This document shows, one piece after another, positions 43,684 through 52,875 of a stretch of DNA of 64,000 nt (the first letter of the stretch is position 1; each line of letters starts with the position of its first letter). The translations under genes were made by a program, and so were the position numbers. The stretch comes from JBBIMP01 sp037444305. Lineage in GTDB: Bacteria; Acidobacteriota; UBA6911. The notes beneath the pieces are model-generated. The model ran no database searches. It was not told the DNA's origin and saw nothing but the letters and a program-made list of their open reading frames with translations. The DNA lies in NCBI GenBank assembly GCA_037444305.1, contig JBBIMP010000011.1, positions 1 through 64,000 of the forward strand, given 5' to 3'.

Positions 43684-43843
43684 GGTTGCGGCAAGGCCTT
43701 CGAATTGATTGCCCGGAGCCGGTGCCATCATTGCCGGCAGCCGGCCGTTCTCCCTGACCGGCGCGGGGGCGGACGCAGGGAAGAGCCCGCCCCGATCATG
43801 CTTGCGCGGCGTGCGCCGGACTTGTTCCCGCCGGTCAGCGGGC

Positions 43844-45130
43844 TTACACCCAGCCCCTGTCTTTGCAGGCCTGCGCCACGCGGTTGATCGCAATGACGTA
43901 GGCGGCGTCGCGGGTGAACAGCCTGTTTTTCTGGGCCAACTGGTGCACCGCCGAGAAAGCCGCCGTCATCTTGACGTCGAGCTTGCTCAGGACCTCGTCC
44001 TTTTCCCAGAAATAGTTGGTATTGCTCTGCACCTGTTCGAAGTAGCTACAGGTAACCCCGCCCGCATTGGCCAGGAAATCCGGGACTACATAGATGCCCC
44101 GTTTCTTGAGGATCGCATCGGCTTCCGGAGTGGTGGGGCCATTGGCGCCTTCGGCGACGATCTTGACCCCGTCCTTTATGCGTCCGGCGTTCGCTCCCGT
44201 GATCTGGTTTTCCAGCGCGGCCGGTATCAGGATTTCAACCTCCTGATCCAGCCAGGCGTCGCCGGGCAACACCTCGTAGCCGAGTTTTGGCGCTTTTTCC
44301 TTGTCGATTCCGCCGAAACGGTTGGTGATGCCCTTCAGTTCATCGAGGTCGACACCCGAGGTTTTGCGGAAAGCGTAGGACACCTGGTCCTTCTGATCCC
44401 AGGAAGAGACGCAGACCACTTTCCCGCCCATCTGCACGTAAAGCTCGATGGCGTAAAGCGCTACGTTGCCGAAGCCCTGCACGCTTGCCCGTGTCTTTTC
44501 GGGGGCGATGCCCATGTCCTTGAGCGCTTCACGGATGGTGTAAACCACACCATATCCTGTGGCCTCGGTCCTTCCCAGCGAGCCCCCCATGCCCACGGGC
44601 TTGCCGGTGATCAGTCCCGGGTACTTACCGCCGTGGATCGCCTCGTACTCGTCGAGCATCCAGAGCATGTGCTGCGCATTCGTCATGACGTCGGGAGCCG
44701 GAACATCCCAAATCGGTCCGATATTTCGCGCGATCTGGCGCACCCATCCCCGGCAAATGCCTTCCTGCTCTCTCGGGCTCAGATGGTGCGGGTCGCATAC
44801 CACTCCCCCCTTGGCGCCGCCCAGGGGAATATCCACCAGTGCGCACTTCCAGGTCATCCACATGGCCAGCGCCCGGACCGTGTCCAGGGTTTCCTGCGGG
44901 TGCCATCGTATCCCTCCCTTGCAGGGGCCGCGGGCATCGTTGTGCTGCACGCGAAAGCCGCGAAATATCTTGGTGCTGCCGTCGTCCAGGCGCACGGGTA
45001 TGCTGAACTGGTATTCGCGCAGGGGATTCCGCAGCAGTTCCTTGGTAGAGGAATCCAGGGTGAGCTGATCGGCCACCTGGTCGAACTGCCGCTGCGCCAT
45101 TTGAAATGCACTGAAGGAATTCTCGCTCAT
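43844..45130 (-). CDS. Glutamate dehydrogenase (Glu/Leu/Phe/Val dehydrogenase family)
   Basis: This 428-residue cytosolic enzyme interconverts glutamate and 2-oxoglutarate. It has ARGPCKGGIRWHPQET with the catalytic lysine region, PLGGAKGGV, APDVMTNAQ and the NAD(P)-binding SVQGFGNVALYAIELY. GGAG lies seven bases before ATG 45130. The coenzyme cannot be told from the sequence alone. The PEP-binding gene follows 160 bases downstream on the same strand, so the two may share a transcript. Confidence 0.95.
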   Translation of the reverse strand: MSENSFSAFQMAQRQFDQVADQLTLDSSTKELLRNPLREYQFSIPVRLDDGSTKIFRGFRVQHNDARGPCKGGIRWHPQETLDTVRALAMWMTWKCALVDIPLGGAKGGVVCDPHHLSPREQEGICRGWVRQIARNIGPIWDVPAPDVMTNAQHMLWMLDEYEAIHGGKYPGLITGKPVGMGGSLGRTEATGYGVVYTIREALKDMGIAPEKTRASVQGFGNVALYAIELYVQMGGKVVCVSSWDQKDQVSYAFRKTSGVDLDELKGITNRFGGIDKEKAPKLGYEVLPGDAWLDQEVEILIPAALENQITGANAGRIKDGVKIVAEGANGPTTPEADAILKKRGIYVVPDFLANAGGVTCSYFEQVQSNTNYFWEKDEVLSKLDVKMTAAFSAVHQLAQKNRLFTRDAAYVIAINRVAQACKDRGWV

Positions 45131-45516
45131 TGTGTTCTCCGTAAGAAAATGCCCGGGTTTGATTGTATTGCCCTGATGCTCTTGGCAGCGCCGGCCCCTG
45201 GTCCCTGCCGGGGAACCGGTTCGCCATGAAACCGCGACAAGTCAACCCGGATACCTGCTAAGGATTGCATCAACCGGGCACGGCGGGAGGTATTCAGCCG
45301 GCAACCCGCAGCTCCGGCGGACTGTGGATCTCGCAGTCCCGGCCCTATTTTAGATGAGCGCGAACCCGCTGTGTAGTGGAGAAGAGCGGGGTGCCGGCTT
45401 GCCGGCGCCGCGATTTGCAGTGATCCCGCTTCCCGAGATGCGAAAGCGGCCCGCCTGCGTGAGAGGGAACCATTTGCCGGCAGCTCGCTCAATGGATGGC
45501 TGAGGTCGGAACGCGT
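45131..45516 (-). other. 386-base intergenic region upstream of glutamate dehydrogenase
   Basis: No gene is supported; a 121-codon minus-strand frame here has no recognisable domain. A candidate -10 box TACAAT for the dehydrogenase lies at 45162-45167 (minus strand) with a weak -35 region, predicting a short leader to the ATG at 45130. Confidence 0.4.
45162..45167 (-). promoter_or_regulatory. Candidate -10 box of glutamate dehydrogenase gene
   Basis: Read on the minus strand this is TACAAT, with a predicted start near 45155, about 25 bases before the ATG. The upstream -35 hexamer is poor, so it may need an activator or an alternative sigma factor. Confidence 0.35.
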
Positions 45517-46890
45517 TCAGCCGTCCGCTGTCTTCTTCCTGGCCTGGCGCGGCCTGCGCGCCGCCGCCTTCTTCGCCGGCTTCCTGGCGGTCTTCTTAGG
45601 GGCGGCGCGGCGTTTCCGCTTCGGTTTTTCCGGCACCGATTCCGGCACGGCCGTCTCCGGGCCGGCTATTACGGATTCGGTCTCCGCGGGCGGCATGGCG
45701 GCCGCCGCTGGTTCTCCGGCACCTTCTGCGGGAGCCGCCGCCTCGGCGGGCGCCTCCTCGGCCGATTTCGGCAACAGACCGCGCCCGAGGCGATCCCCCG
45801 GATACAGGCGGATTGCGCCCTGGCGGTTGCGTTCCATGCGCAGCAGCCCCTCTTTTTGCGCCATCTTCGCCAACTCGAGGATGTTGTCGACATACCCGGC
45901 CGCTTTTTCGGTAAAGCGCGGGTCCGCCGATTTCAGAAACTGGCGGAAATTGCGGAGGTACATCGGCCAGGGCGGGATTTTGCCGGAGCTCTCCAGCAGA
46001 TTCCTTATGGCGGCAAGAACCTCGGAGGCAGATCCTCGATCGGCCGGGAGCTCCTTCGCGCCCTGGGCCCGGCCCTGCGGTTCGGAGGCCTGGGCGGAGG
46101 GCTCGGCCTCGGATTCGGCCTCGTCGAGTTCCACCAGCATATTGCGGTCGGCGTGACGCAGCTTGACGAAGCCGGTGCCGGCTATCTTCTGCATGAATTC
46201 CCTGAAGGACCGGGCCCCGTAGTCCCGTTCGGAGAAAGTCGAGTCGAGCTGCAGCAGGGTGCTTTTCAGCAGACCCAGCTGCGGGCTCACCTCGCGGTCC
46301 GCGAGAATCTCCAATGCCCTGCGGATGGGCGCGAACGCGCTCTGCAGCGGCTGCCTGCCGGAGGGCGCGGGCTTGCCGGACGCTTTGCGCGATCCGGATT
46401 GGGAACTGATCAGGTTCTCGTACGCGATGAACTCGTGGCAGTTCTTCTGCAGGATGACGCTCGTGAATTCGCGGCCGCCGACCACGAAAACGGTCTTGTC
46501 GTACTGCTTGAGCTTCTCCACGAGCGCGATGAAGTCGCTGTCGCCGCCCACGATCACGAAGGCATTGATGTGCGTCCGCGTGAACGCCATCTCCAGCGCA
46601 TCCAGCGCCAGCGTTATGTCCGCGCCGTTCTTGTCGCCTCCGGGCGTGAGGTTGCGCTGGACCATGTGCACCGCGTGTTGGGTCATGGCGCGGCTGTAGT
46701 CCTCCGCGCGCTTCCAGTCGCCGTACGCGATCTTGCTTACGACCTCGCCCCTCTCCTTTATGGCTTCGAGCACGTTGCCGACGTCAAAATACCGGGCCAG
46801 CGTTTTTTTCACGCCGATTTCGATGTTGTCGAAGTCGATGAATACAGCTATCTTGAGGCGTTCTTCAGTCAATGAACTCACCCCTTCCAT
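45517..46890 (-). CDS. NYN-domain protein with LOTUS/OST-HTH domain and basic tail
   Basis: This 457-residue protein begins with a NYN (PIN-like nuclease) domain at residues 10-165: VFIDFDNIEIG, GADITLALDALEMAF and VIVGGDSDFIALVEKL carry the catalytic aspartates. A LOTUS/OST-HTH RNA-binding domain (LLKSTLLQLDSTFSERDYG and on) is near residues 200-260. A possible second helical domain and a lysine/alanine/proline-rich tail resembling histone H1 follow. Cutting or binding of structured RNA is inferred from the domains. Confidence 0.87.
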   Translation of the reverse strand: MEGVSSLTEERLKIAVFIDFDNIEIGVKKTLARYFDVGNVLEAIKERGEVVSKIAYGDWKRAEDYSRAMTQHAVHMVQRNLTPGGDKNGADITLALDALEMAFTRTHINAFVIVGGDSDFIALVEKLKQYDKTVFVVGGREFTSVILQKNCHEFIAYENLISSQSGSRKASGKPAPSGRQPLQSAFAPIRRALEILADREVSPQLGLLKSTLLQLDSTFSERDYGARSFREFMQKIAGTGFVKLRHADRNMLVELDEAESEAEPSAQASEPQGRAQGAKELPADRGSASEVLAAIRNLLESSGKIPPWPMYLRNFRQFLKSADPRFTEKAAGYVDNILELAKMAQKEGLLRMERNRQGAIRLYPGDRLGRGLLPKSAEEAPAEAAAPAEGAGEPAAAAMPPAETESVIAGPETAVPESVPEKPKRKRRAAPKKTARKPAKKAAARRPRQARKKTADG

Positions 46891-47074
46891 CCCGGACTTC
46901 GGCCGGGTGTTTGTTGTCGTCCTGTTTTATTTTATCACGAGCGGCGCCATCTGCCGTCAGGTCTTCAAGCCGAACAACTCATGAATTGGGGAGCGGCCAA
47001 CATCCGAGGATGCGGACAAACGCGAAAAGAGCCGGACCGGCTGCATTGGGGCTCAGGCGTGTCCGACGGGGGTC

Positions 47075-48187
47075 TCAGCGCTCGAAGATGAGGAAGGCAT
47101 CGGATACCGGCCTCTCCCCCTGGGCGTCGGAGGGCGAGTTGACGATCCGGCCGCGCAGGACCATCGTCGTGGAGCCGCCGCCGTCGAGGTTCAAAGCGGA
47201 GTGGCAGCCCAAAGCCTTCATGAAGGCTGCAAGTTCCGGCAGCGTCATTCCCAGGCTGAGGTCGGGCTGCCGGCCGTCGACGACGACGAATACCCAGGAT
47301 GTGCCGGGAAGGAATCCGACGGCGGTCCGCGGATGCCTGTCCTCGGCAAAGCCCGGGCGCGCGCGTTCCGGGCTGAAATCTACCACAATCTCCCCGCTTT
47401 GGATGAGGACCGGCACGCCGCCGACGATGTAGTCCGCCCGGTTCCACGCTCCCTGCTCAGCAGCCCGCCCGTCCGCCGGGATCACGCTGCCCTGGATGGT
47501 CGCCGGAAGGCCCGCCCGGAGCTCCTCGGTCCGCACCTTTGATTCCGCGCCGAGCGAGTAGACATACCCGCCCGCGGGAATTGCGGCGTCACCGCCGCTT
47601 TCGGCGCTGGAAATCCTGCCTGACGCGATGCGGTACTCCCTCCCGCCCGGGTCCGACAGGGTGCTGCGGTGGAAAGCCCAATTGTACAATACCGCCTCGG
47701 CCGGAGCCCGGGGCCGGTTGATGCCGTCAATCGAATAGGCCGTCCCGTTGACGTTCAGCTCCCACTTCATGGCGACACGGCCGATCCACCTTTCCTCCGC
47801 GAAGAGGGTCCAGCCGATGGCGCCTCGCGGCAGCGAAGGATCGGAGTACCAGTTTTCACGGATCTTGAGTATGCCGTCGGGCTCTCCGTCGAATCGCCCG
47901 CCTATCCTGAAGAAGCCGCCATTGACCGCCGCAAGGGCCGCCCTGCGCTGCGCCATGGAGGATGTCTGCTCGCGACCTATCCCGTTGCCGAGGGCCCGCT
48001 CCGCCTCAATCCTCGCCTTGGAGGGATCGACATGAAGGATGTGAATCGACTGAGGCCCGTCCATCTTCCGGTGCTCGTAACGAACCCCTGGCGTCGGCTG
48101 AGCTCCCTGGAATGCGCTGGATGCATCGAGCGCAAGCCAAAGGAGCAGGGCCGGAATTGCGGGGGAAAAATACAGTCTGTTTCTCAT
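47075..48187 (-). CDS. Exported phosphodiester glycosidase family protein (NAGPA-like)
   Basis: The 370-residue product has a signal peptide (hydrophobic residues 8-25). The domain of the NAGPA-type phosphodiester glycosidase (DUF2233) family follows: AAVNGGFFRIGGRFDGEPDG (parts), VGFLPGTSWVFVVVDGRQPD and the signature ALNLDGGGSTTMVL. Members remove terminal sugar residues from phosphodiesters or act on cell-wall polymers. The substrate here is unknown. It is divergent from the TPR membrane protein gene. Confidence 0.9.
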   Translation of the reverse strand: MRNRLYFSPAIPALLLWLALDASSAFQGAQPTPGVRYEHRKMDGPQSIHILHVDPSKARIEAERALGNGIGREQTSSMAQRRAALAAVNGGFFRIGGRFDGEPDGILKIRENWYSDPSLPRGAIGWTLFAEERWIGRVAMKWELNVNGTAYSIDGINRPRAPAEAVLYNWAFHRSTLSDPGGREYRIASGRISSAESGGDAAIPAGGYVYSLGAESKVRTEELRAGLPATIQGSVIPADGRAAEQGAWNRADYIVGGVPVLIQSGEIVVDFSPERARPGFAEDRHPRTAVGFLPGTSWVFVVVDGRQPDLSLGMTLPELAAFMKALGCHSALNLDGGGSTTMVLRGRIVNSPSDAQGERPVSDAFLIFER

Positions 48188-48316
48188 GGGAACTTATACC
48201 TGCACGTTATTGGCGGGGGCCAATTTGGGCAACCCAAGCGATTGCGCCCGGATGCAATTCTGTGCTATTTTTTATAGCTTGTCTACCACTTTGACAACGC
48301 AGGTGAGGAAGGTGCT

Positions 48317-49090
48317 GTGGGTACTACCAAACTGACTCGTAAGGAAATACTGTCCGAGAATCCGATTCACGACGGGATCCTCAAGATCGTTGGATTTTCC
48401 CGATCCCAGGGGAAGCTGATCGGCGCCATGGGGGCGGCGGTTCTAGTGATCGCAGCCGGCGTCTATTTCGGAATGCAGTACCTCGAGCGGAGGGACGCGG
48501 CGGCCCAAGTGCAGTTGAACCGCGGCATGGAGTTCTACCACGGGCTCGTGAGTTCCGAAGCGCAGCCCGGCGAGCCGTATGCGAAGGGTCTGCAGGCTTC
48601 GTTCCCGAGCGAGGAGGCCAAGTATGAGGCAGCCTCCGCGGAGTTTGCCGCCGTGGTGAAAGCGTACGGGTCTTCGAAACCAGCCGTTTTTGCGCGCTAC
48701 TACCTTGGACTCTGCCAGTTGCGCATGGGGCAGCGGGAAGAAGCGGTCAAGACGCTGGAGTGGGTCAGGCACAACACCAAGGACCGGACAGCCGGCTACC
48801 TGGCAAAAAAGGTGCTTGCGGTTCACTACTTGGACGCGGGCAATGCCAAGGAGTCCCGGGACATTCTGGAAGGCATGATCCGCGACCCGCAATGCGATCT
48901 GCCCAAGGAAGCTCTGAAAGTGGATTTGGCCCGCGCTCAGACGGCTCTCGGGAGCCACGAGGAAGCTCTCCGGATCCTGCGGGAGGCGCGTGACGAAGGC
49001 AAGGCAGGGAGCCTGATGAGCCTTGTGACGCAGGAACTGGAGAGACTTGAGGCGGCTGCGGCCATGCCGCCCATGGGCGCCAAGCAATAA
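48317..49090 (+). CDS. Membrane-anchored TPR protein
   Basis: This 257-residue protein starts at GTG 48317, with AGGTGAGGAAGG just upstream. It has a basic cytosolic N-terminus, one transmembrane helix (about residues 35-55) and helical TPR-like repeats to the end (FARYYLGLCQLRMGQREEAVKTLE). The layout resembles YfgM-like ancillary factors of envelope proteins, but the identity is uncertain. The yceD operon promoter lies 113 bases after its stop. Confidence 0.75.
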   Translation: MGTTKLTRKEILSENPIHDGILKIVGFSRSQGKLIGAMGAAVLVIAAGVYFGMQYLERRDAAAQVQLNRGMEFYHGLVSSEAQPGEPYAKGLQASFPSEEAKYEAASAEFAAVVKAYGSSKPAVFARYYLGLCQLRMGQREEAVKTLEWVRHNTKDRTAGYLAKKVLAVHYLDAGNAKESRDILEGMIRDPQCDLPKEALKVDLARAQTALGSHEEALRILREARDEGKAGSLMSLVTQELERLEAAAAMPPMGAKQ

Positions 49091-49161
49091 GGGAATCCCC
49101 CGGGGAGGCATGTCCCGCCGGGTTTCGTCGCCCGGGCCGCTCCCCTCTTCTGCAGCCTCTG

Positions 49162-49185
49162 CTCAACTTACTGTAAGTCGTTGAG
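49162..49185. promoter_or_regulatory. Palindrome upstream of the yceD-fabF promoter
   Basis: CTCAAC at 49162-49167 is complementary to GTTGAG at 49180-49185. Between them is a second symmetrical part (ACTTAC/GTAAGT around 49168). It ends 17 bases before the -35 box, a suitable site for an operator. It could equally be the end of the TPR gene transcript, although no T-tract follows. Confidence 0.4.
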
Positions 49186-49202
49186 ACTTAGAGGCTTCAC
49201 TC

Positions 49203-49230
49203 TTGACAACGCGGTGCGGCGGGTTATAAT
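49203..49230 (+). promoter_or_regulatory. Consensus sigma-70 promoter of the yceD-rpmF-plsX-acpP-fabF operon
   Basis: Perfect TTGACA (49203-49208) and TATAAT (49225-49230) are 16 bases apart. The predicted start is near 49237, 24 bases before GTG 49261. It is the strongest promoter seen in the window. Confidence 0.85.
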
Positions 49231-49260
49231 TACCGGCTTTGTCAATCCGGGAGTCCGGCT

Positions 49261-49791
49261 GTGTTCATTGAAATCGAAGACCTCGGTCCTGAGCCCCTGT
49301 GTGTAGAGCATTCCTACGGTGTCGATGCCCTGGGGTTCGATCACGACGACGCGGCTCTGGACAGGCCGGTATCCGCCCGATTCACTCTCACCCACAAAGA
49401 GAAGGACCTCCGCGTCGAGGGCAGGGTCGAGACCGGCATTCGCTACAGCTGTGCTCGTTGCCTGGGGGAGTTTGTACGCCTTCTGGCGACGGATTTCGAG
49501 CTCCAATATTTGCCGCAGCCCGAGGGCATGGCCGGCGATGAGGAAATCGAACTCTCCGACGGCGACCTGAACATAGGTTTTTACGACGGCGTACGTCTCG
49601 ATGTGGACCTGATGGTCCTCGAACAGATCGAACTGGCGCTGCCGATGAAGTTCATCTGCAGGGACGACTGCAAGGGGTTGTGCCCCAAGTGCGGAACCGA
49701 TCTGAACACCAGGTCCTGCGGGTGCATCAGGGACGAAGCGGACTCCAGATTGGATGTTCTCCGGGAATTCCGGAAAAGGATGGACGGGTAG
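49261..49791 (+). CDS. yceD: YceD/DUF177 family protein (23S rRNA accumulation factor)
   Basis: The 176-residue product starts at GTG 49261. It has the DUF177 layout: an N-terminal beta part with EGRVETGIRYSCARCLGEF and a C-terminal zinc-ribbon-like set CRDDCKGLCPKCGTDLNTRSC (cysteines in CxxxC and CxxC spacing). Members gather 23S rRNA and are almost always next to rpmF, as here. It is the first gene after the consensus promoter at 49203. Confidence 0.92.
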   Translation: MFIEIEDLGPEPLCVEHSYGVDALGFDHDDAALDRPVSARFTLTHKEKDLRVEGRVETGIRYSCARCLGEFVRLLATDFELQYLPQPEGMAGDEEIELSDGDLNIGFYDGVRLDVDLMVLEQIELALPMKFICRDDCKGLCPKCGTDLNTRSCGCIRDEADSRLDVLREFRKRMDG

Positions 49792-49883
49792 TTCGAAGGG
49801 CCGGATACCGGAGGGAGCGAGCAACCCATATTTGAATTGAGCTTCCGGCTCAGGTCCGGAGGGAATTGCGAAAGGTAGTGGTC

Positions 49884-50069
49884 ATGCCAAATCCGAAGCG
49901 GAGGCACTCCAAAGCGCGTCGCGGCAAGCGCCGGGCGCATGATTTTCTGCAAACGGTCACCCCGGGCGTATGCCCGCAGTGCCTGGAACCGAAGCTGCCT
50001 CACCAGGCCTGCGAAAAGTGCGGCTACTACAAAGGCCGCCAGGTGATGGAAGGTGAGGAAGAAATCTGA
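49884..50069 (+). CDS. rpmF: 50S ribosomal protein L32, zinc-binding form
   Basis: The 61-residue product starts at ATG 49884 with MPNPKRRHSKARRGKRRAHD, the typical L32 N-terminus; an in-frame upstream start at 49866 is not used. C30, C33, C43 and C46 form the zinc ribbon. It sits between yceD and plsX as in many bacteria. Confidence 0.96.
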   Translation: MPNPKRRHSKARRGKRRAHDFLQTVTPGVCPQCLEPKLPHQACEKCGYYKGRQVMEGEEEI

Positions 50070-50114
50070 CGCGTGAGTCGGGCAAGCTCGCATTGCGATG
50101 GGTATCCTGCTGAG

Positions 50115-51137
50115 ATGATCAAGATCGCCGTCGATGCCATGGGGAGCGATCATTCGCCCCACAGCGAGGTGGAGGGAGCCGTCCAGGCCGCGAAGGAATA
50201 TGGCGTGCGGGTAGCCCTGGTCGGAAAATTTTCGGTCCTGGAGCCTTTGCTGGAGGCAAAAGCGCGAGGTACCTCCGGGGTGGAGATCCGCAATGCTTCC
50301 CAGGTTGTGCAGATGGATGAGGCGCCCACTGCCGCCCTGAGGCGCAAGCGGGACTCCTCTATCAGGGTAGCCGCAGACCTCGTTCGCTCGGGCGAGGCGG
50401 GCGGACTGGTCAGTGCGGGAAACACCGGCGCGGTCATGGCAATCTCCAAGATGGTCATGGGCACCGTTCCCGGCGTGGATCGTCCAGCTCTGGCCACGGT
50501 GCTGCCGACGCTCAAGGGTCATGCAGTTCTGCTGGATGTCGGCGCCAACGTCGCCTGCAAACCTCATCACCTCGTGCAGTTTGCCGTCATGGGGGAGCTG
50601 TTCTGCAAGCAGATCATCGGCATCGAATCCCCGAGGGTGGGGCTGATGTCGGTCGGCGAGGAGGAGACCAAAGGGAACGAACTCACCCGCGAAGTCCACC
50701 AGACGCTCAAGAACATCCACTTGAACTTCATCGGCAATGTCGAAGGGCGGGACATTTACAACGGGAAGGCCGACGTGATCGTGTGTGACGGCTTCACCGG
50801 AAACGTCGCCCTGAAGACCAGCGAGGGGCTGATAGAAGCGGTCCTGAAGCTCCTGCGGGACGAGCTCTCCAGCAACCTGCAGGCGAAGCTGGGGGCGCTC
50901 CTCAGCCAGCAGTCCTTCAAGCGTCTGAAAAAGCGCTTGGACTATTCCGAGTATGGAGGCGCTCCGCTGCTGGGATTGCGCGGCGTCTCGATCATCTGCC
51001 ATGGGCGCTCCAGCGGCAATGCCATCAAGAACGCAATCCGGGTGGCGAGGGATTTTGCGCAAAATCAGGTGAATGCAAAGCTGGAAGAGGAATTGAGTCG
51101 GCTGGATGCTGCGGCCCTCAACGGCGACGCAGGCTGA
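50115..51137 (+). CDS. plsX: Phosphate acyltransferase PlsX
   Basis: The 340-residue enzyme makes acyl-phosphate from acyl-ACP for phospholipid synthesis. It begins MIKIAVDAMGSDHSP and has AVVCDGFTGN-like VIVCDGFTGNVALKTSEG, GAPLLGLRG and GRSSGNAIKNAI. ATG 50115 gives the family start; a longer frame from 50073 adds atypical residues. The gene is in the yceD-rpmF-plsX order; a 166-base spacer separates it from acpP, with no fabH, fabD or fabG between. Confidence 0.96.
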   Translation: MIKIAVDAMGSDHSPHSEVEGAVQAAKEYGVRVALVGKFSVLEPLLEAKARGTSGVEIRNASQVVQMDEAPTAALRRKRDSSIRVAADLVRSGEAGGLVSAGNTGAVMAISKMVMGTVPGVDRPALATVLPTLKGHAVLLDVGANVACKPHHLVQFAVMGELFCKQIIGIESPRVGLMSVGEEETKGNELTREVHQTLKNIHLNFIGNVEGRDIYNGKADVIVCDGFTGNVALKTSEGLIEAVLKLLRDELSSNLQAKLGALLSQQSFKRLKKRLDYSEYGGAPLLGLRGVSIICHGRSSGNAIKNAIRVARDFAQNQVNAKLEEELSRLDAAALNGDAG

Positions 51138-51303
51138 GGAGATTCCCCGAGATCAGGGGTGCGCCGGGCGCGTGCCTCCAAATTGGGCGATACCCGATCC
51201 ATCGAGGAGCGCGCTCCGGGATGCGTCGGGCCCCGGAACCGAACAGGTCGGCCGCCGCCAAGGGGCGCGGCCAGCCGAACACCAATGCCTAAGGAGGATA
51301 TTC

Positions 51304-51540
51304 ATGGCATCTGTTGAAGAGAGAGTAAAGTCGATCATTGTCGAACAGCTGGGCGTCAGCGAGAGCGAAGTCACACCGGCGGCGTCGTTTGTAGATGATC
51401 TGGGGGCCGATTCACTGGACACGATCGAACTCGTCATGGCGTTCGAGGAGGCTTTCGGCATCGAGATCCCAGACGAGGAGGCGGAAAAGATCAAGAGCGT
51501 GCAGAACGCCATCGACTACATCCAGGCGCGCGCCAGTTGA
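51304..51540 (+). CDS. acpP: Acyl carrier protein
   Basis: The 78-residue product carries fatty acyl chains on a phosphopantetheine arm attached at S37 of DDLGADSLDTIELVM. The rest (FEEAFGIEIPDEEAEKI) is standard AcpP. A full TAAGGAGG (51290-51297) six bases before the ATG is an optimal ribosome binding site, fitting the high abundance of this protein. fabF overlaps its stop. Confidence 0.98.
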   Translation: MASVEERVKSIIVEQLGVSESEVTPAASFVDDLGADSLDTIELVMAFEEAFGIEIPDEEAEKIKSVQNAIDYIQARAS

Positions 51541-52802
51541 CGCCAGCGAGTGATGTTGTGAAGAGGCGCGTGGTTGTTACAGGGGTTGGATTTGTGACCG
51601 CCCTTGGAGTGGGCCCCAGCGAGACATGGAACAACCTGCTCGCGGGCCGGTCCGGGGTGGGACCGATTACCCGGTTCGACACGAGCCTTTATGCAAGCAG
51701 GATTGCCGCAGAGGTCAGGGATTTCGATCCCTCGGCGTTCGTGGATAGGAAAGACCTCAAAAAGATGGATACCTTTATCCACTACGCGCTTGCGGCGGCC
51801 GAGCATGCGATGAAGGACGCCGGCCTTTCCGCTTGGAGCGGCGCCGGCGGAGAGCGGGCCGGCGTGGTCATCGGTTCCGGCATCGGCGGCTTCGGCACTA
51901 TCGAGAAAGAACATGAAGCGCTCCTGAGCCGTGGTCCCAGGCGTGTGTCCCCGTTCTTCATTCCCTCGAGCATCGTGAATCTTGCCGCCGGACAGGTGTC
52001 CATACGGTTCCGGGCGCTGGGGCCCAGTCTCGCGCCTTGCACCGCCTGCTCGTCGGGAAGCCACGCCATAGGCGACGCTTTCCGCATGATCCAGCGCGGT
52101 GAGGCCGAGGTCATGATCGCGGGCGGGAGCGAAGCGGCGATCACGCCGATGGCGGTCGCGGGTTTCGATGCCATGAAAGCGCTTTCGATCCGCAACGGGG
52201 AGCCGGAGCGGGCCAGCCGCCCATTTGATCGCGACCGGGACGGCTTCGTCCTGGGCGAGGGCTCGGGGATCCTCATTCTGGAGGAACTCGAGCACGCGCG
52301 GAGCCGCGGGGCCTGCATTTACGCCGAGATCGCGGGATTCGGGATGTCCAGCGACGCTCATCACATCACGGCTCCGCCGGCCGACGGAGATGGGGCGGTG
52401 CGCGCCATGCGGCAGACCTTGAAGGACGCCGGCATCGAACCGGGCGAGGTGGACTATATCAACGCCCATGGAACCTCGACGCCGCCGAACGACCGGACCG
52501 AGTCGGCCGCCATCAGGGCCGTATTCGGGGTGCAGGCGGACAGACTGGCCGTCAATTCCACGAAATCCATGATCGGACACCTGCTGGGTGCAGCGGGCGC
52601 CGTGGAGGCGGGGATCACGGCCCTGTCGGTAAAGCACCAGAAGATCCATCCCACGATCAACCTGGATACGCCGGACCCGGAATGCGACCTGGACTACGTG
52701 CCCCACCGGGCCCGTGACGCGGTCATCCGCTACGCCATGTCCAACAGCTTTGCATTCGGCGGCACCAACGCTTGTGTCTTGTTGAAAAAATACGAAGGCT
52801 GA
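51537..52802 (+). CDS. fabF: Beta-ketoacyl-ACP synthase II
   Basis: This 421-residue condensing enzyme extends fatty acids. It has VVVTGVGFVTALG, the active cysteine in ACTACSSG (C171), HGTSTPPND and the second histidine in KSMIGHLLGAAGAVEA. It is written from TTG 51537, which overlaps the acpP stop; GTG 51558 (residue 8) is a possible alternative. It is adjacent to acpP as in most bacteria. Confidence 0.97.
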   Translation: MTPASDVVKRRVVVTGVGFVTALGVGPSETWNNLLAGRSGVGPITRFDTSLYASRIAAEVRDFDPSAFVDRKDLKKMDTFIHYALAAAEHAMKDAGLSAWSGAGGERAGVVIGSGIGGFGTIEKEHEALLSRGPRRVSPFFIPSSIVNLAAGQVSIRFRALGPSLAPCTACSSGSHAIGDAFRMIQRGEAEVMIAGGSEAAITPMAVAGFDAMKALSIRNGEPERASRPFDRDRDGFVLGEGSGILILEELEHARSRGACIYAEIAGFGMSSDAHHITAPPADGDGAVRAMRQTLKDAGIEPGEVDYINAHGTSTPPNDRTESAAIRAVFGVQADRLAVNSTKSMIGHLLGAAGAVEAGITALSVKHQKIHPTINLDTPDPECDLDYVPHRARDAVIRYAMSNSFAFGGTNACVLLKKYEG

Positions 52803-52875
52803 ACGGCCCGGAGAGGTTCCGGCGCCTGCACCAAGGTCTGCGCCGGCCGGCAAGGGCCGCAATCTACTGGGAGTT

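Noticed and set aside
43684..43893. Extended N-terminus of the PEP-binding gene
   Set aside because: The extra 70 residues are arginine- and proline-rich and overlap the glutamate dehydrogenase 3' end; the GAF-like domain begins after ATG 43683.
45127..45492. 121-codon minus-strand frame upstream of glutamate dehydrogenase
   Set aside because: No domain, no ribosome binding site and biased arginine/alanine composition typical of non-coding GC-rich DNA.
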